Source: Jeongeupia chitinilytica (lineage in GTDB: Bacteria; Pseudomonadota; Gammaproteobacteria; Burkholderiales; Chitinibacteraceae). Taken from it: a DNA stretch of 64,000 nt. Position numbers and translations under genes: made by a program. This document shows, piece by piece, positions 23,898 to 32,635 of the stretch. The notes beneath the pieces were generated by a model. The model made no database searches, had not been told where the DNA came from, and worked only from the letters and a program-made list of their open reading frames with translations. The DNA is taken from positions 1 to 64,000 of the forward strand of contig NZ_BMYO01000001.1 in NCBI RefSeq assembly GCF_014652315.1, read 5' to 3'. How positions within the stretch are numbered: the stretch's first letter is position 1; each line of letters starts with the position of its first letter.

Positions 23898-25682
23898 TCA
23901 GTGCGCTGCGATCACCGCGAGGAATTCGTCGCCGTACTTGTCGAGCTTGCGGTCGCCGACGCCGGTGACGCGACCCAGTTCGTAATGGTCACCCGGACGC
24001 AACCGGACCATTTCCTTCAGCGTCGCATCGCCGAAGATCACGTAGGCCGGGACGTTCTGTTCGTCGGCCAGCGCCTTGCGCTTGCGGCGCAGCGCCTGCC
24101 ACAGCGCGTTGTCGGCCGGGCTGTCGAAGCCGGCGTCGCGGCTCTTGGCGGTGAAGGTCTCGCTGCGCGCGCGCAGGAAGACGTCGGCTTCGCCCTTGAG
24201 GATCGGTCGGGCCGCGTCGGCCAGCGCCAGCCCGCCGCGGCTTTCGGGCGACAGTTGCAGCGCGCCGCGCGCGACCAGCTGGCGGAAGATGGCCCGCCAG
24301 GTGGCTTCGGGCGTGTCCTTGCCGATGCCGTAGGTCGACACCGTCTGGTGGCAGTGCTCGCGCACCTTGGCGTTGTCCTTGCCGAGCAGCACGTCGACCA
24401 GGTGGCCGACGCCGAAACGGTTGCCGGTGCGGAACACGCACGACAGCGCCTTGCGCGCCGCGTCGGACACGTCGACGAGTTTGGGCGGGTTCAGGCAGTT
24501 GTCGCAGTTGCCGCAGGCCTGGGTTGCTTCGCCGAAGTAGCCGAGCAAGGTCTGGCGGCGGCAGTCGGTAGCCTCGACGAAACCGAGCATCGCGTCGAGT
24601 TTGCGGCGCTCGACCATTTTCTGTTCGTCCGGGGCGTTCGAGCCTTCGATCATCTGCGTCAGCAGCATCAGGTCGTTCAGCCCGTAGGTCAGCCATGCGT
24701 TGGCCGGCAGGCCGTCACGGCCGGCGCGGCCGGTTTCCTGATAGTAGTTCTCGATGCTCTTGGGCAGGTCGAGGTGGGCGACGAAGCGCACGTCGGGCTT
24801 GTCGATGCCCATGCCGAAAGCGATGGTCGCGACCATCACCACGCCTTCGTCGCGCAGGAAAATCTTCTGGTGATTGGCACGGGTGCTGGCGTCGAGCCCG
24901 GCGTGATAGGGATAGGCGCGGATCTGCTTCTCGCGCAGCCACACCGCCGTGTCTTCTACCTTCTTGCGCGACAGGCAGTAGACGATGCCCGATTCACCCT
25001 CGTGCTCGCGACGGATGAAGCTCAAGAGCTGGTCGCGGCCGTTCTGCTTTTCGACGATGGTGTAGCGCAGGTTGGGGCGGTCGAAGCTCGAGACGAACTG
25101 GCGTGCGTCCTTGAGCCTCAGCCGTTCGGCGATTTCCTCGCGCGTGGCGTGGTCGGCGGTGGCGGTCAGCGCGATGCGGGGTACGCCGGGGAAGTCGTCG
25201 GCGAGGATCGACAGCTGCAGGTATTCGGGGCGGAAATCGTGGCCCCATTGCGAGACGCAGTGCGCCTCGTCGATCGCGAACAGTGATACCGGGCCGCTCT
25301 TGATCAGCCCCATGAAGCGCGGCGTCATCAGCCGCTCGGGCGCGACGTAGAGCAGCTTGAGCCTGCCCGAGAGGAAGTCGCGCTCGATCTCGCGTGCGGC
25401 GTCGAGGTCGACGGTCGAATTGAGGAAGGCCGCGGCGACACCGAGTTCCTTCAGCGTGTCGACCTGATCCTGCATCAGCGCGATCAGCGGGGAAACCACG
25501 ACCGCACAGCCGTCGCGCAACAACGCCGGCACCTGATAGCACAGCGATTTGCCGCCACCGGTCGGCATCAGCACCAGCGCATCGCCACCGCCGGCGACGT
25601 GTTCGACGATCTCGCCCTGCTGGCCGCGGAAGGCGTGATAACCGAAAACGTGTTCGAGGACGGAAAGCGGGCTGGCGGACAT
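23898..25682 (-). CDS. recQ: ATP-dependent DNA helicase RecQ
   Basis: 594 residues. Helicase motifs: Walker A MPTGGGKSLCYQ (39-50), DEAH box FAIDEAHCVSQWGHDFRPEY, TATAD, and motif VI YYQETGRAGRDGLPA. The RQC zinc site is CRRQTLLGYFGEATQACGNCDNC, followed by a winged helix (DVLLGKD...) and a C-terminal HRDC domain (PAYVIFGDATLKEMVRLRPGD). It is a 3'-5' helicase in RecFOR recombination and repair. ATG 25682 matches the family N-terminus (LSVLEHVFGYHAFRGQQ). Confidence 0.97.
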   Translation of the reverse strand: MSASPLSVLEHVFGYHAFRGQQGEIVEHVAGGGDALVLMPTGGGKSLCYQVPALLRDGCAVVVSPLIALMQDQVDTLKELGVAAAFLNSTVDLDAAREIERDFLSGRLKLLYVAPERLMTPRFMGLIKSGPVSLFAIDEAHCVSQWGHDFRPEYLQLSILADDFPGVPRIALTATADHATREEIAERLRLKDARQFVSSFDRPNLRYTIVEKQNGRDQLLSFIRREHEGESGIVYCLSRKKVEDTAVWLREKQIRAYPYHAGLDASTRANHQKIFLRDEGVVMVATIAFGMGIDKPDVRFVAHLDLPKSIENYYQETGRAGRDGLPANAWLTYGLNDLMLLTQMIEGSNAPDEQKMVERRKLDAMLGFVEATDCRRQTLLGYFGEATQACGNCDNCLNPPKLVDVSDAARKALSCVFRTGNRFGVGHLVDVLLGKDNAKVREHCHQTVSTYGIGKDTPEATWRAIFRQLVARGALQLSPESRGGLALADAARPILKGEADVFLRARSETFTAKSRDAGFDSPADNALWQALRRKRKALADEQNVPAYVIFGDATLKEMVRLRPGDHYELGRVTGVGDRKLDKYGDEFLAVIAAH

Positions 25683-25848
25683 CGGGGAGCTTGGAGCGCG
25701 GGAAGGGCGCCATTGTACGCCGGCCCGGGCAACAAGCGGCTGCGGCACGGCGACCGGTGCCGATATTCACCCCGATGTGCGAGCGCGGAGCGGCGCGGGG
25801 ATATCGGGTAAAATGGCGGATCGATCCGAATTGACCCAGAGAAGCCAG

Positions 25849-27570
25849 ATGACCCTGCATGAACTGATCTCGACCCGTGTTGCTGCCGCGCTGGCCGCCG
25901 TGGGCGTGCCCGATGCCCCCGCTGCCGTGGCGCCCGCATCGCGACCCGAGTTCGGCGACTATCAGGCCAACGGCGTGATGGGCGCGGCCAAGAAGCTCAA
26001 GCAGAACCCGCGCGAGCTGGCCGGCAAGGTCATCGACGCGCTCGATCTGGCCGGCATCGCCAGCAAGATCGAAATCGCCGGCCCGGGCTTCATCAACATC
26101 ACCCTCGACGACGGCTTCCTCGCCGCACAGGTCGCACGCCAGCACGGCGACGTGCGCCTCGGCGCCGGCACCGACGTGATGCAGAAGGTCGTCATCGACT
26201 ACTCGTCGCCGAACCTCGCGAAGGAAATGCACGTCGGCCACCTGCGCTCGACCATCATCGGCGACGCGCTCGCCAGGGTGCTGCGCTTCATGGGTCACGA
26301 AGTGATCGCCCAGAACCACGTCGGCGACTGGGGCACGCAGTTCGGCATGCTGACCGCATACCTGGTCGAGCGCGAGGAAGACGGCAGCGACGACATGCTG
26401 GCGCTCGACGACCTCGAAGGCTTCTATCGCGCAGCCAAGTTGCGCTTCGACGAGGACGAAGCCTTTGCCACCCGTGCCCGCGACTACGTGGTGAAGTTGC
26501 AGAGCGGCGATGTGCGCGTGCGTGCATTGTGGGAACGCTTCCTCGACATCTCGCTGACGCATTGCGAGGCCGTCTACGCCAGGCTGGGCGTGCAGCTGAC
26601 CCGCGACGACGTGATGGGCGAATCGGCGTACAACGACGATCTGGCGCCGGTCGTCGCCGACCTGAAGGCCAAGGGGCTGGTGACAGAGTCCGAAGGCGCG
26701 CAGGTCGTCTTCCTCGACGAATTCAAGAACAAGGACGGCGAGCCGCAGGCCTACATCGTGCAGAAGCAGGATGGGGGCTTTCTGTACTCGACCTCGGATC
26801 TGGCCGCAGCGCGCTACCGCGCCGACAAGCTCAAGGCCGACCGCGCGCTCTACGTCGTCGATGCGCGTCAGGGCCTGCACTTCCAGCAGGTGTTCACCGT
26901 CGCCCGCAAGGCCGGCTTCGTTCCGGCCGACATGCAGCTCGAGCACGTCGCCTTCGGCACGATGATGGGCGAGGACGGCAAGCCGTTCAAAACCCGGTCC
27001 GGCGGCGTCGTCAAACTCGCCGAGCTGCTGGCCGAGGCCGAACAGCGTGCGTTCGATCTGGTGAGCAGCAAGAACCCGGATCTGGACGAAGCCACGCGCC
27101 GGCAGATTGCCCGCGTCGTCGGTATCGGCGCGGTCAAGTACGCCGACCTCTCGAAGCATCGCACCAGCGATTACGTGTTCGACTGGAACACGATGCTGAG
27201 CTTCGAAGGCAATACCGCACCGTATCTGCAGTACGCCTACACGCGGATTGCCAGCATCTTCCGTCAGGCCGGCGAGTTCGACGCGCATGCGGCCATCCGG
27301 ATCACAGAGCCGGCCGAGCACCAGCTGGCGTTGCAACTGGCGCAGTTCCCCGAGCTGCTGCAACAGGTGGCTGCTGACACCTGCCCGCACTTCCTCTGCG
27401 CCTACCTGTACCAGCTGGCGACCAAGTTCAGCCGCTTCTATGAAGCCTGCCCGGTGCTGAAATCGGAGGGGGACGTCCGCGCCAGCCGGCTCGCATTGTG
27501 TGCCGCCACGGCGAAAACGCTGTCGACCGGCCTCGGACTGCTCGGCATCGAAGTGCTCGAGGCGATGTAA
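25849..27570 (+). CDS. argS: Arginyl-tRNA synthetase
   Basis: 573 residues. An N-terminal additional domain (ELISTRVAAALAA...EFGDYQANGVMGAAKKL) leads to the class I HIGH box as SSPNLAKEMHVGHLRST (HVGH 128-131), the Arg-site region QNHVGDWGTQFGML, and a degenerate KMSK loop GKPFKTRSGGVVKL, as is normal for ArgRS. The DALR anticodon-binding domain follows. The start ATG 25849 has AGAGAAG upstream; a longer frame from 25813 or 25777 exists but does not fit the family. It is followed by an intrinsic terminator. Confidence 0.97.
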   Translation: MTLHELISTRVAAALAAVGVPDAPAAVAPASRPEFGDYQANGVMGAAKKLKQNPRELAGKVIDALDLAGIASKIEIAGPGFINITLDDGFLAAQVARQHGDVRLGAGTDVMQKVVIDYSSPNLAKEMHVGHLRSTIIGDALARVLRFMGHEVIAQNHVGDWGTQFGMLTAYLVEREEDGSDDMLALDDLEGFYRAAKLRFDEDEAFATRARDYVVKLQSGDVRVRALWERFLDISLTHCEAVYARLGVQLTRDDVMGESAYNDDLAPVVADLKAKGLVTESEGAQVVFLDEFKNKDGEPQAYIVQKQDGGFLYSTSDLAAARYRADKLKADRALYVVDARQGLHFQQVFTVARKAGFVPADMQLEHVAFGTMMGEDGKPFKTRSGGVVKLAELLAEAEQRAFDLVSSKNPDLDEATRRQIARVVGIGAVKYADLSKHRTSDYVFDWNTMLSFEGNTAPYLQYAYTRIASIFRQAGEFDAHAAIRITEPAEHQLALQLAQFPELLQQVAADTCPHFLCAYLYQLATKFSRFYEACPVLKSEGDVRASRLALCAATAKTLSTGLGLLGIEVLEAM

Positions 27571-27587
27571 GTCGTCACGTCTGCAGC

Positions 27588-27619
27588 AAAAAACCCCGGC
27601 TCGATGCCGGGTTTTTTTT
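27588..27619 (+). terminator. Intrinsic terminator of argS
   Basis: The stem CCCGGC/GCCGGG with a TCGAT loop is preceded by six A and followed by eight T (27612-27619). It lies 17 bases after the argS stop. Confidence 0.92.
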
Positions 27620-27656
27620 ATATTGCCGATTCCGTTTTGACTTTCCATTTTGTTGC

Positions 27657-27685
27657 TTACTTGGTGCTTTTTGTTGGTGTATATT
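27657..27685 (+). promoter_or_regulatory. Candidate promoter of the DUF4349 lipoprotein gene
   Basis: TTACTT (27657-27662), a 17-base spacer and TATATT (27680-27685) lie in an AT-rich stretch about 100 bases before the gene. The match to the sigma-70 consensus is fair; no experimental support. Confidence 0.4.
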
Positions 27686-27785
27686 TTTGCGCGATGAGTA
27701 CCACCTGTTTGACTCGCGTTCAACGCAGGGGCAACCGGGCCGGGAGCGCAGCCGGATCTTCCGGCACAACGATCTGGAATGGGCA

Positions 27786-28577
27786 ATGCGTACCTTTGTG
27801 ATGGCGATGTTTCTGATTCTGGCGATGACCGCCTGCTCCAAAAAGGAGGAGGCCTCCGCGGAAGGCGCCGTGACGAGTGCAAGCGGGCAGGGCAATGGCG
27901 CTGCGCGATTCATGGCCTACGCGCACATGGTGCGCCTGGACGTCACCGAGGGAAAAGTCGCAGGCTTGTATGAGTCGGTACAGGATGCGTGTCGCAAAGC
28001 CGTCGCCGAACAGTGCGTCATCCTGAAGTCGAGCCTCTCGACCGGGCGTGACGTGTCGGCCGAGATCAGGCTCAGGGCCACTCCCGCAGGCATACAGAAG
28101 CTGATGGACCTGCTGGCAAACGGCGGCCGGATCATCGACAAGTCCGTTTCGGCCGAGGATCTGGCCGGCCCGATCGGGGACGCGGCCAGGAAGCTGGCGA
28201 TGCTGGAAGACTACCGCGCCAAGCTTGAAGCGCTCCGCGCGCGTGCAAGCAGCGATGTCGATGCGCTCATCAAGGTCAATCAGGCGCTGGCGCAGGTGCA
28301 AAGCGACATCGAGGCCGTCAGCGGGGAAAAGGCCCATCTGATGCAAAGGGTCGAAACCGCGACGCTGACCGTCTCCATTGCCACGATGCAAAGCCGGTCG
28401 TTCTGGCGTCCCGTGGCGCTTGCGTTGTCGGACTTCGGCAGGAATCTGTCCCAGGGTGTGTCGAGTGCGATTACCGGCGTTGCCTATCTGCTGCCCTGGT
28501 GCGTGGTGCTGCTGGTGTTTTTCTTTCTCGGGCGCCGGCTGTGGCGCCGCCAGAAACGATTGCCCAAGAGCGCCTGA
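27786..28577 (+). CDS. DUF4349 membrane lipoprotein
   Basis: 263 residues. The N-terminal lipobox is AMTAC (Cys17). The central region (about 40-205) has the DUF4349 pattern, with a coiled-coil-like helical stretch (LAMLEDYRAKLEALRARASSDVDALIKVNQALAQVQSDIEAV) and VETATLTVSIATM. One C-terminal membrane helix (VAYLLPWCVVLLVFFFLG) is followed by a basic tail. A lipid anchor plus a C-terminal helix implies both ends in the inner membrane with a periplasmic coiled coil. The function is unknown. Confidence 0.85.
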   Translation: MRTFVMAMFLILAMTACSKKEEASAEGAVTSASGQGNGAARFMAYAHMVRLDVTEGKVAGLYESVQDACRKAVAEQCVILKSSLSTGRDVSAEIRLRATPAGIQKLMDLLANGGRIIDKSVSAEDLAGPIGDAARKLAMLEDYRAKLEALRARASSDVDALIKVNQALAQVQSDIEAVSGEKAHLMQRVETATLTVSIATMQSRSFWRPVALALSDFGRNLSQGVSSAITGVAYLLPWCVVLLVFFFLGRRLWRRQKRLPKSA

Positions 28578-28757
28578 CCCTTCATGCGACCTGCGCCGGA
28601 CATTGCGACGGTGTGTTCATGTGAAATGCCGCACCCCGGAGAACACGATGCGTTCCACCCTCGCTGGCCTGAACGTCGTGGTAGCCGATCTCCTGACGAT
28701 TGGGCGGGGTAACGAGGCGTTCGGGCAGTGCGTCATGCCGTCACGCGAGGGCTTGCA

Positions 28758-29561
28758 ATGACTGCGCTCATCGGTGGCGGCCGTACGGCCGAGGTTTTCG
28801 AGCACGACGAAAGCCGTGTCCTGAAACTGTTTTACGATTTTGTCGACGCCGCCGACGTCGAGGCGGAGTTTGCCAAAGCACAGCTGGCCTTTGCCAACGG
28901 CGTGTTCACGCCGGAGGCGCACGCGCTGGTGCAGCACGAAGGCCGGTACGGCATCGTCTACCAGCGCATCGCCGGACCGTCGTTGTTGCGCGAACTGCAG
29001 CGTGTTCCCTGGCGTTCGGCCGCAATCGCACGGCAAATGGCCGGTCTGCATCGTCGCATCCATGCCGTTGCCTGCCCGCCGGGGCTGGGACAACAGAAGT
29101 CGCGACTGTGCGAGTCGATCGCCCGTGCCGACGGGCTGGCGGCGAGGACGAGGCACGCCATCGTCGATTACACGATGGCGCTGCCCGACGGCGAGGCGCT
29201 GTGCCATGGCGATTTCCATCCCGACAACGTGCTGGTCGGGCAGGGACTCTGGGTGATCGACTGGATGACCGCAGCACGAGGTCATCCCGCTTGCGATGTG
29301 GCCAGAACCGCGATGTTGCTGGAGTGCACCGAGCTGCCCGGCAAGCTGCCCAAGGCCGTGCGAACCGTGCTGGTGTGGTTGCAGCAACGGCTGGCGCGGG
29401 GCTATGTGCGCGAGTATCTGCGCCTGTCCGGGCTGGATGTCGGCGAGGTGGCGCAGTGGCGTGTGCCGAACGACGCCGCACGGTTGGCCGAGCGCCTGAG
29501 TCCCGAGGAGCGCCGCGTGATGCTGCAGCGGATCGATGCTGCCTTGCCCGCGCTGCGTTGA
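28758..29561 (+). CDS. Aminoglycoside-phosphotransferase-like kinase
   Basis: 267 residues from ATG 28758, with GAGGG upstream. A kinase fold of the APH/ChoK class: Gly-rich GGGRTAEVFEHD, Lys23 in VLKLFY, catalytic loop LCHGDFHPDNVLV (HGDFHPDN 150-157) and metal-binding VIDWMTA (Asp168). The substrate is unknown; such proteins phosphorylate small amines, sugars or aminoglycosides. It is not a recognised resistance gene. It heads a row of three small plus-strand genes. Confidence 0.85.
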   Translation: MTALIGGGRTAEVFEHDESRVLKLFYDFVDAADVEAEFAKAQLAFANGVFTPEAHALVQHEGRYGIVYQRIAGPSLLRELQRVPWRSAAIARQMAGLHRRIHAVACPPGLGQQKSRLCESIARADGLAARTRHAIVDYTMALPDGEALCHGDFHPDNVLVGQGLWVIDWMTAARGHPACDVARTAMLLECTELPGKLPKAVRTVLVWLQQRLARGYVREYLRLSGLDVGEVAQWRVPNDAARLAERLSPEERRVMLQRIDAALPALR

Positions 29562-29591
29562 TCCGTTGAACCTGGCAACAGAACGAAGGGC

Positions 29592-30086
29592 ATGACCATG
29601 CGAATCGAACGCGACGACCTGACGCATCCGTTGGTGCATGCGCTGCTGCGCGAGCATCTGAGCGGCATGCAGGCCAATTCGCCCGAGGGCTGCGTACAGG
29701 CGCTGGACCTGTCCGGCCTGAAAACGCCGGCGGTGACGTTCTGGACCGCGTGGGATGGCGACGCCTTGCTCGGCTGTGGCGCGCTGAAGGCGCTGGATGA
29801 CGAGAACGGCGAGATCAAGTCGATGCGTACGGCGCAATTGCATCTGCGCAGGGGCGTGGCGCAGGCGATTCTGGGTACGGTGCTGGCCGAGGCTGCGCGT
29901 CGCGGTTATGCGCGGGTGAGTCTGGAAACCGGCTCGTCGCCGGCCTTCGGTGCCGCGCAGGCGCTGTATGCGCGCAACGGTTTCGTCCGCTGCGGACCGT
30001 TCGGCGACTATGTGCCGAACGATTTCAGCGTCTTCATGACCCGGGTGCTGCCGGGGCAGGGCTGCAACCCGACGGGAGAACGGTGA
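29592..30086 (+). CDS. GNAT-family N-acetyltransferase
   Basis: 164 residues with the GNAT motifs: KSMRTAQLHLRRGVAQAILGTVLAEAARRGYARVSLETG (acetyl-CoA pyrophosphate loop, in the form LRRGVA) and a C-terminal AAQALYARNGFVRCGPFGDY as in PhnO/YsnE-like acetyltransferases. The substrate is unknown. The stop TGA overlaps the ATG of the next gene (TGATG), so the two are translationally coupled. Confidence 0.88.
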   Translation: MTMRIERDDLTHPLVHALLREHLSGMQANSPEGCVQALDLSGLKTPAVTFWTAWDGDALLGCGALKALDDENGEIKSMRTAQLHLRRGVAQAILGTVLAEAARRGYARVSLETGSSPAFGAAQALYARNGFVRCGPFGDYVPNDFSVFMTRVLPGQGCNPTGER

Positions 30087-30490
30087 TGCCCATGAGTTCA
30101 TTGATCACCGGGGTCGCGCATATCGGTATCCGGGTGCACGAACTGGCCCGGTCACGGGCATTTTACGAGCTGCTGGGCTTCCGCTTCGTCGTCGGCCCGG
30201 TCGGGCCGGAGCCGGTGGCGGTGATGTCGCATCCGTCCGGGCTGGAGGTGAATTTCATCCTGAATGCCTCGGCTGCCGCGACGCGGAACGTGCTGATGGA
30301 CATCGACGACAAGCACGCCGGTTATACGCACATGGCGCTGGCGGTCGGCGATGTGCTGGCCGTGAAGAGGGAGCTGGAAGCGGCCGGGGTTGCGATCACC
30401 GAAGGCCCGATCACCTTTTCGACCGGGTCGACGTCGATTTTCGTGCGCGACCCGGACCGGAACGTGATCGAGTTCAACCAGAAGGCCTGA
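30086..30490 (+). CDS. VOC (glyoxalase/bleomycin-resistance) family protein
   Basis: 134 residues with two paired beta-alpha-beta3 modules: VAHIGIRVHELARSRAFYELLGFRFV...LEVNFILN and YTHMALAVGDVLAVKRELEAAGVAI...TSIFVRDPDRNVIEFNQ. His and Glu at the usual metal positions (VAHIGI, VIEFNQ) are present, so a divalent metal enzyme is plausible. The substrate is unknown. GGGAGAA precedes ATG 30086. Confidence 0.88.
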   Translation: MPMSSLITGVAHIGIRVHELARSRAFYELLGFRFVVGPVGPEPVAVMSHPSGLEVNFILNASAAATRNVLMDIDDKHAGYTHMALAVGDVLAVKRELEAAGVAITEGPITFSTGSTSIFVRDPDRNVIEFNQKA

Positions 30491-30543
30491 CCGCTGGCAT
30501 CCCGTCCGTGGCGCGACCGTGTGGGCGGGGTGAGCCGGCGCGT

Positions 30544-30978
30544 TCAACGCAGGCGCAGCGCCCTGACGACTTCGGCATCGTGGCGCTCGACCTCGACGAA
30601 GCCGAGCGACGCATACAGTGCCGCGGCTGCGGAATTGGCGGGACGGTGGCCGATCAGGATGCGTTCGCCGCCTTGCGCGGCCAGCTCGTCGATCAGTCGC
30701 AGCATCGCCGCCTTGCCGTAACCGCGGCGCTGGTGTCGTGCATCGATCATCAGCATCACGATCCAGTCCTCGCCGGACTCCGGGTCCTTGCCGAGCACGG
30801 CGAAGCCGACGGGGTCGTTGCCGGCCTGAATCGCGCGCAGCCGAAAGCTCGGTTCGAACTTCGACTCGGCGATCCATTCGAGCACCGAGAACGGAAAGTG
30901 CTGCTTCTGCCCGGCCGAGACGCTCAGTGCGGCGCAGGCGCCCCAGTTGTCGCGGGTGACTTCATGCAGCGACACCAT
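30544..30978 (-). CDS. GNAT-family N-acetyltransferase
   Basis: 144 residues. The layout resembles the BltD/spermidine N-acetyltransferase group: VTRDNWGACAALSV..., PVGFAVLGKDPESGEDWIVMLMIDARHQRRGYGKAAMLRLIDEL (acetyl-CoA loop RRGYGK) and NSAAAALYASLGFVEVERHDAEVVRALRL. It starts four bases after the stop of the ybjQ-like gene, so it is co-transcribed with it. The substrate is not determined. Confidence 0.88.
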   Translation of the reverse strand: MVSLHEVTRDNWGACAALSVSAGQKQHFPFSVLEWIAESKFEPSFRLRAIQAGNDPVGFAVLGKDPESGEDWIVMLMIDARHQRRGYGKAAMLRLIDELAAQGGERILIGHRPANSAAAALYASLGFVEVERHDAEVVRALRLR

Positions 30979-30982
30979 GGGC

Positions 30983-31309
30983 TCAGGCCGGGGACGTGAC
31001 CACCGCCGTACCGCTGGCCGAGACCATCAGCATGCCGTTGTTCTGGCCGAGTACTTCATAGTCGAGATCGATGCCGATCACCGCGTTGGCGCCCAGCGCG
31101 GCGGCGCGTTCCTGCAGTTCCTGCAATGCGATGTCGCGGGCCTTCTGCAGCTCCTTTTCGTACGTGGCCGAGCGGCCGCCGACCAGATCGCGAATGCCGG
31201 CGAACAGGTCCTTGAAGACGTTGGCGCCGAGGATGGCTTCACCGGTGACGATGCCGCAGTAGCGGCTGATCTTGTGGCCTTCGAGCGTGGCCGTGGTGGT
31301 AACGAGCAT
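30983..31309 (-). CDS. ybjQ: YbjQ / UPF0145 family protein
   Basis: 108 residues matching the YbjQ family: MLVTTTATLEGHKISRYCGIVTGEAILGANVFKDLFAGIRDLVGGRSATYEKELQKARDIALQELQERAAALGANAVIGIDLDYEVLG. Members form pentamers of dodecin-like fold. The old description as heavy-metal-binding is weakly supported, and the function is unknown. It is first in a two-gene minus-strand unit. Confidence 0.93.
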   Translation of the reverse strand: MLVTTTATLEGHKISRYCGIVTGEAILGANVFKDLFAGIRDLVGGRSATYEKELQKARDIALQELQERAAALGANAVIGIDLDYEVLGQNNGMLMVSASGTAVVTSPA

Positions 31310-31435
31310 GCGGGACTCCAGGTCGAGGAACGGGCGGAACGGTTTTCAATGATCGGACAGGATGCGGGCATTTGCCCGTTGCTTGGGCAGGGGCCGTCCG
31401 GCTTGGTTCCGTGCCGGGGCGCTTGCGCGGCGCAT

Positions 31436-31463
31436 GAAAAACGCCACCGCGGGCGGTGGCGTT
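31436..31463 (-). terminator. Intrinsic terminator of prmB
   Basis: The stem AACGCCACCGC/GCGGTGGCGTT with a two-base loop (31440-31463) is followed on the minus strand by a T run (31440-31437). It lies 21 bases beyond the prmB stop. Confidence 0.88.
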
Positions 31464-31484
31464 GTCGTGGCGTCGAGTCCGGTC

Positions 31485-32393
31485 TTACAGGCCGGCGTCG
31501 ACCAGCATCTCGCGCGTCAGCAGGAAGACGAAGCCGTCGCCGCTGGCCGTATCGAGCCAGACGAAAGGCAGTTGCGGGTAGGCGGCTTCGAGCACGTCGC
31601 GGTTGTGGCCGATCTCGACGACCAGCACGCCGCGGGGATTGAGGAAGGCACTGGCGCTGTCGATCAGCTTGCGGGTGATGTCGAGGCCGTCCTCGCCGCT
31701 GCCCAGCGCCATGTCCGGTTCGTGGCGGTACTCTTCCGGCAGCTCGTCCATCGACGGCGCGTCGACATAGGGGGGGTTGGAGATGATCAGGTCGTAGACC
31801 TCGCCGGTCACCGGCTCGAACAGGTCGCCGTCGAGCAGGTCGATACGGTCGCCGAGCTGGTAGTCGGCAACGTTGATTTCGGCGACGTCGAGCGCATCCG
31901 GGCTCAGGTCGACGGCGTCGATCTGTGCGTCGGGGAAGGCGTCGGCGAGCAGGATCGCCAGGCAGCCCGAGCCGGTGCACAGGTCGAGGGCGCGGTGGAC
32001 CAGTTCCGGGTGTTCGATCCACGGTTCCAGCGCCTCGTTGAACAGCAGCTCGGCAATGAAGGAGCGCGGCACGATGGTGCGCTCGTCCACGTAGAACTTG
32101 TACTCGCCCAGCCAGGCTTCGCGGGTCAGGTAGGCGGTGGGTACATGCTCGTCGGCACGCTTGCGGATCACCTCGACCAGACGGTCGACCTCGGACGGCA
32201 GCAGCCGGGCCTCGAGGAAGGGCTCGAGCTTGTCGATCGGCAGCTTCAGCGTCGCCAGCAGCAGGTAGGCGGCCTCGTCGAAAGCGTTGTCGGTGCCGTG
32301 GCCGTAGAACAGCCCGGCTTCGTTGAAGCGGCTGACGGCAAAGCGCAGGCAGTCACGCACCGTGGACAGGTGCTGGCGGGCGGCTTCATACAT
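31485..32393 (-). CDS. prmB: Ribosomal protein L3 glutamine N5-methyltransferase PrmB
   Basis: 302 residues. The SAM-binding motif I is ALDLCTGSGCLAILLA (137-144 core), motif IV is NPPYVDAP (206-209, Gln-methylating NPPY), followed by EYRHEPDMALGSGEDGLDITRKLI, which separates PrmB from the release-factor enzyme PrmC. It methylates Gln in L3 during ribosome assembly. A single gene with its own terminator. Confidence 0.95.
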   Translation of the reverse strand: MYEAARQHLSTVRDCLRFAVSRFNEAGLFYGHGTDNAFDEAAYLLLATLKLPIDKLEPFLEARLLPSEVDRLVEVIRKRADEHVPTAYLTREAWLGEYKFYVDERTIVPRSFIAELLFNEALEPWIEHPELVHRALDLCTGSGCLAILLADAFPDAQIDAVDLSPDALDVAEINVADYQLGDRIDLLDGDLFEPVTGEVYDLIISNPPYVDAPSMDELPEEYRHEPDMALGSGEDGLDITRKLIDSASAFLNPRGVLVVEIGHNRDVLEAAYPQLPFVWLDTASGDGFVFLLTREMLVDAGL

Positions 32394-32635
32394 GGGGCGG
32401 GGCTCCGGCTTGAAAATACCGCGAGTGTAGAGTGCCGGGGCCGAATCGGCGAGCCCAGTGCCGCTCCATCTGTCTTCAGGCTTTCATTCGGGACGGTTTA
32501 TCTGCCGCGCGGCGGCTTTGCGACGTGGAATGTGCCAATTGGGGATGCGGCGCGCATGGCTTGGGTGTACATTTCTGCCTTTTCCTTCAAGCTGTTGGCG
32601 CATTCTGCGCGCAGCAACCGCAGGGCACACCGCTA

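Noticed and set aside
24994..27882. Very long open frame (over 900 codons) on the minus strand opposite argS
   Set aside because: It is the shadow of argS in a GC-rich genome; no domain is recognisable and argS matches its family along the full length.
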